Shown here: positions 5,014-6,072 of the stretch, in pieces | Numbering within the stretch: position 1 is the stretch's first letter | Layout of the letters: every line of letters starts with the position of its first letter | DNA from: an uncultured Collinsella sp. | Lineage (GTDB): Bacteria; Actinomycetota; Coriobacteriia; Coriobacteriales; Coriobacteriaceae | Direction of reading: 5' to 3' | Length of the DNA stretch: 6,072 nucleotides | NCBI GenBank assembly: GCA_900555225.1 | Contig: USKL01000098.1 | Coordinates: 1-6,072, forward strand | Position numbers and translations under genes: made by a program | Notes under the pieces: generated by a model | Seen by the model: only the letters and a program-made list of their open reading frames with translations | Databases searched by the model: none | What the model was told of the DNA's origin: nothing

Positions 5014-6072
5014 ATGCCCGAGCATATGGCTCAGCAAAATGCCGAGGGCTCGCGCGACCTGTCCACGCTGGTCGACGCATCGGCCGAGCTGCAGCATCTG
5101 GTGCAGACCGTCTGGCGCTTGCGTCAGCCCGACGGCTGCCCGTGGGACCGCGAACAGACGCACCGCAGCATTGGCAAAAACATGATCGAGGAAGCCTACG
5201 AGGCGCTCGATTGCATCGAGGCGGACGACGTGGCGCATCTGCGCGAGGAGCTGGGCGACGTGCTCATGCAGGTAGTGTTGCATGCGCAGATCGCGGCGGA
5301 CGCCGGAGAGTTTACGCTTGCCGACGTGGCGCACGATATCGACGCCAAGCTCATTCGCCGCCATCCACACGTGTTTGGCGATGCGGATGCCGATAGCTCC
5401 GACGAGGTGCTCAAGATTTGGGATGAGGTCAAGCTTGCCGAGAAGGCCGCCAAGGACAAGGCCGTGGCGGCGGGCGAGGCTGCGCCCGAGGGCCTGCTCG
5501 ACGGCGTGCCCACGCATTTGCCGGCGCTGATGCAGGCCCAGAAGGTGTCGCGCAAGGCGGCTGCCGTGGGCTTTGAGTGGGAGACGGTCCAGGATGTGTG
5601 GGATGAGGTCGCCGAGGAGCGTGCCGAGTTTGAGGCCGAGGAGCCCGGCTCGCCCGAGCGCGAGATGGAGTTTGGCGACCTGCTCTTTGCCCTGGTCAAC
5701 GTTGCGCGCAAGGATGGCATCGACGCCGAGAGTGCCCTTCGCGCCAGCACGGCAAAGTTCCGTCGCCGTTGGGCTGCAATGGAGCAGATGGCGGCCGATG
5801 CCCATGTTGATCTTGCCGAGCTTTCGACCCATGGCCTCAACGACCTGACCGCCGCCGATGTAAACACCGATGTGTCCCTCATGCCAAACCGCAAGGCCGG
5901 GGATGTCCGGCATTGTGCTAATGGGTCCGGATTCTTTGGCGTTATAGTACATCTGGTTTGCGCCGATATCCGGCATCCCATGGGTACCATAGTCGATGGT
6001 CATCGTTTCCGGGGACAACCATCCGTATCCCTTGATGAGTCCCACGCAGTCGGTAGTCCTGCCGCCCAGCCA
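5014..6072 (+). CDS. mazG: Nucleoside triphosphate pyrophosphohydrolase MazG, 3' end lost at a junction
   Basis: MazG hydrolyses (d)NTPs to NMP and pyrophosphate and is regarded as a house-cleaning enzyme. The start has GGAGGAGG 7 bases before the ATG. Two MazG domains are visible. The first has LRQPDGCPWDREQTH (36-50), EEAYE (59-63) and LREELGD (76-82), running on to RRHPHVFGD. The second has PALMQAQKVSRKAAAVGF (170-187), EERAE (201-205), EFGDLLFALVN (219-229) and KFRRRW. Family-like sequence ends with DLAELSTHGLNDL, about where E. coli MazG (263 residues) closes with a short helix and stop. Here no stop follows. The frame stays open to the window edge for about 75 more codons that are unlike MazG and are the antisense of an NlpC/P60 gene. 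Authentic coding therefore ends near 5847, and the tail is a product of the junction. The enzymatic core looks intact. Confidence 0.88.
   Translation, partial: MPEHMAQQNAEGSRDLSTLVDASAELQHLVQTVWRLRQPDGCPWDREQTHRSIGKNMIEEAYEALDCIEADDVAHLREELGDVLMQVVLHAQIAADAGEFTLADVAHDIDAKLIRRHPHVFGDADADSSDEVLKIWDEVKLAEKAAKDKAVAAGEAAPEGLLDGVPTHLPALMQAQKVSRKAAAVGFEWETVQDVWDEVAEERAEFEAEEPGSPEREMEFGDLLFALVNVARKDGIDAESALRASTAKFRRRWAAMEQMAADAHVDLAELSTHGLNDLTAADVNTDVSLMPNRKAGDVRHCANGSGFFGVIVHLVCADIRHPMGTIVDGHRFRGQPSVSLDESHAVGSPAAQP
5827..6072 (-). pseudogene. NlpC/P60 (C40) cysteine peptidase fragment, cut at its 3' side and running off the window
   Basis: Reading leftwards from the right edge, the - strand encodes about 82 residues of an NlpC/P60 domain of the kind found in peptidoglycan endopeptidases and phage or conjugative-element lysins. 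GRTTDCVGLIKGYGW carries the catalytic Cys at 6048-6046. Next come YGTHGMPDIGANQMYYNA, STMPDIPGLAVW and GHIGVYIGGGQVVEAMG, with the catalytic His at 5874-5872. The family normally continues with a TKYGVV-like segment and a tryptophan-containing end. Here it changes after EAMG into the antisense of mazG, where the frame stays open to 5008 by chance. The start lies outside the window. I counted 55% GC at 5881-6060 against 66% at 5641-5760, and the codons include GGA and AGG, unlike the neighbours. The origin could be a mobile element or a chimeric join. Confidence 0.72.

Noticed and set aside
5008..5826. Continuation of the - strand NlpC/P60 frame through mazG
   Set aside because: Only the first ~82 residues, down to 5827, look like the peptidase. 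The rest is antisense to conserved MazG sequence, and the frame is open only because of high GC.

Overview
The window is about 65% GC and gene-dense, with short intergenic gaps and strong Shine-Dalgarno sequences, several of the form GAAAGGA. Gene order, composition and protein style suggest a high-GC actinobacterium of the Coriobacteriia, most like Collinsella. That placement is an inference from memory, not from a database search.

Bases 1-2692 (+ strand) are the distal end of a histidine biosynthesis operon in pathway-related order: hisH (5' end outside the window), hisA, hisF, hisI and hisE. HisH and HisF form imidazole glycerol phosphate synthase, HisA makes its substrate, and HisE and HisI catalyse the two preceding steps as separate proteins rather than as a HisIE fusion. 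hisH/hisA overlap by ATGA, hisA/hisF are 3 bases apart and hisF/hisI abut, so translational coupling is likely. Convergent to the operon, on the - strand (2720-3631), is a PHP-family histidinol-phosphatase (HisJ type), another enzyme of the pathway. A REP-like imperfect inverted repeat (2688-2720) lies between the two convergent transcription units.

Bases 3632-3918 are a divergent intergenic region. It holds two striking palindromes: a GC-rich hairpin (3676-3708) and a 72-bp element with arms of 27 and 26 bases (3744-3815) carrying repeated ACATGTTTGGA motifs.

Bases 3919-5850 (+ strand) carry a small cluster: a stand-alone LarC C-terminal (CTP-binding) domain without its usual N-terminal half, a YfcE-type metallophosphoesterase, and a two-domain MazG nucleoside triphosphate pyrophosphohydrolase.

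Bases 5827-6072 are anomalous. mazG does not reach a stop codon. In its last few codons the sequence changes into the antisense of an NlpC/P60 cysteine peptidase gene, which comes in from the right edge on the - strand, has lower GC, and is itself cut off at the same place. Both genes lose their 3' ends at one junction, so this is either a genuine rearrangement or insertion, or a chimeric assembly join. The main points to follow up are this junction, the HisA with its usual catalytic Asp apparently replaced by Ala, the solo LarC2 domain, and the 72-bp palindrome.
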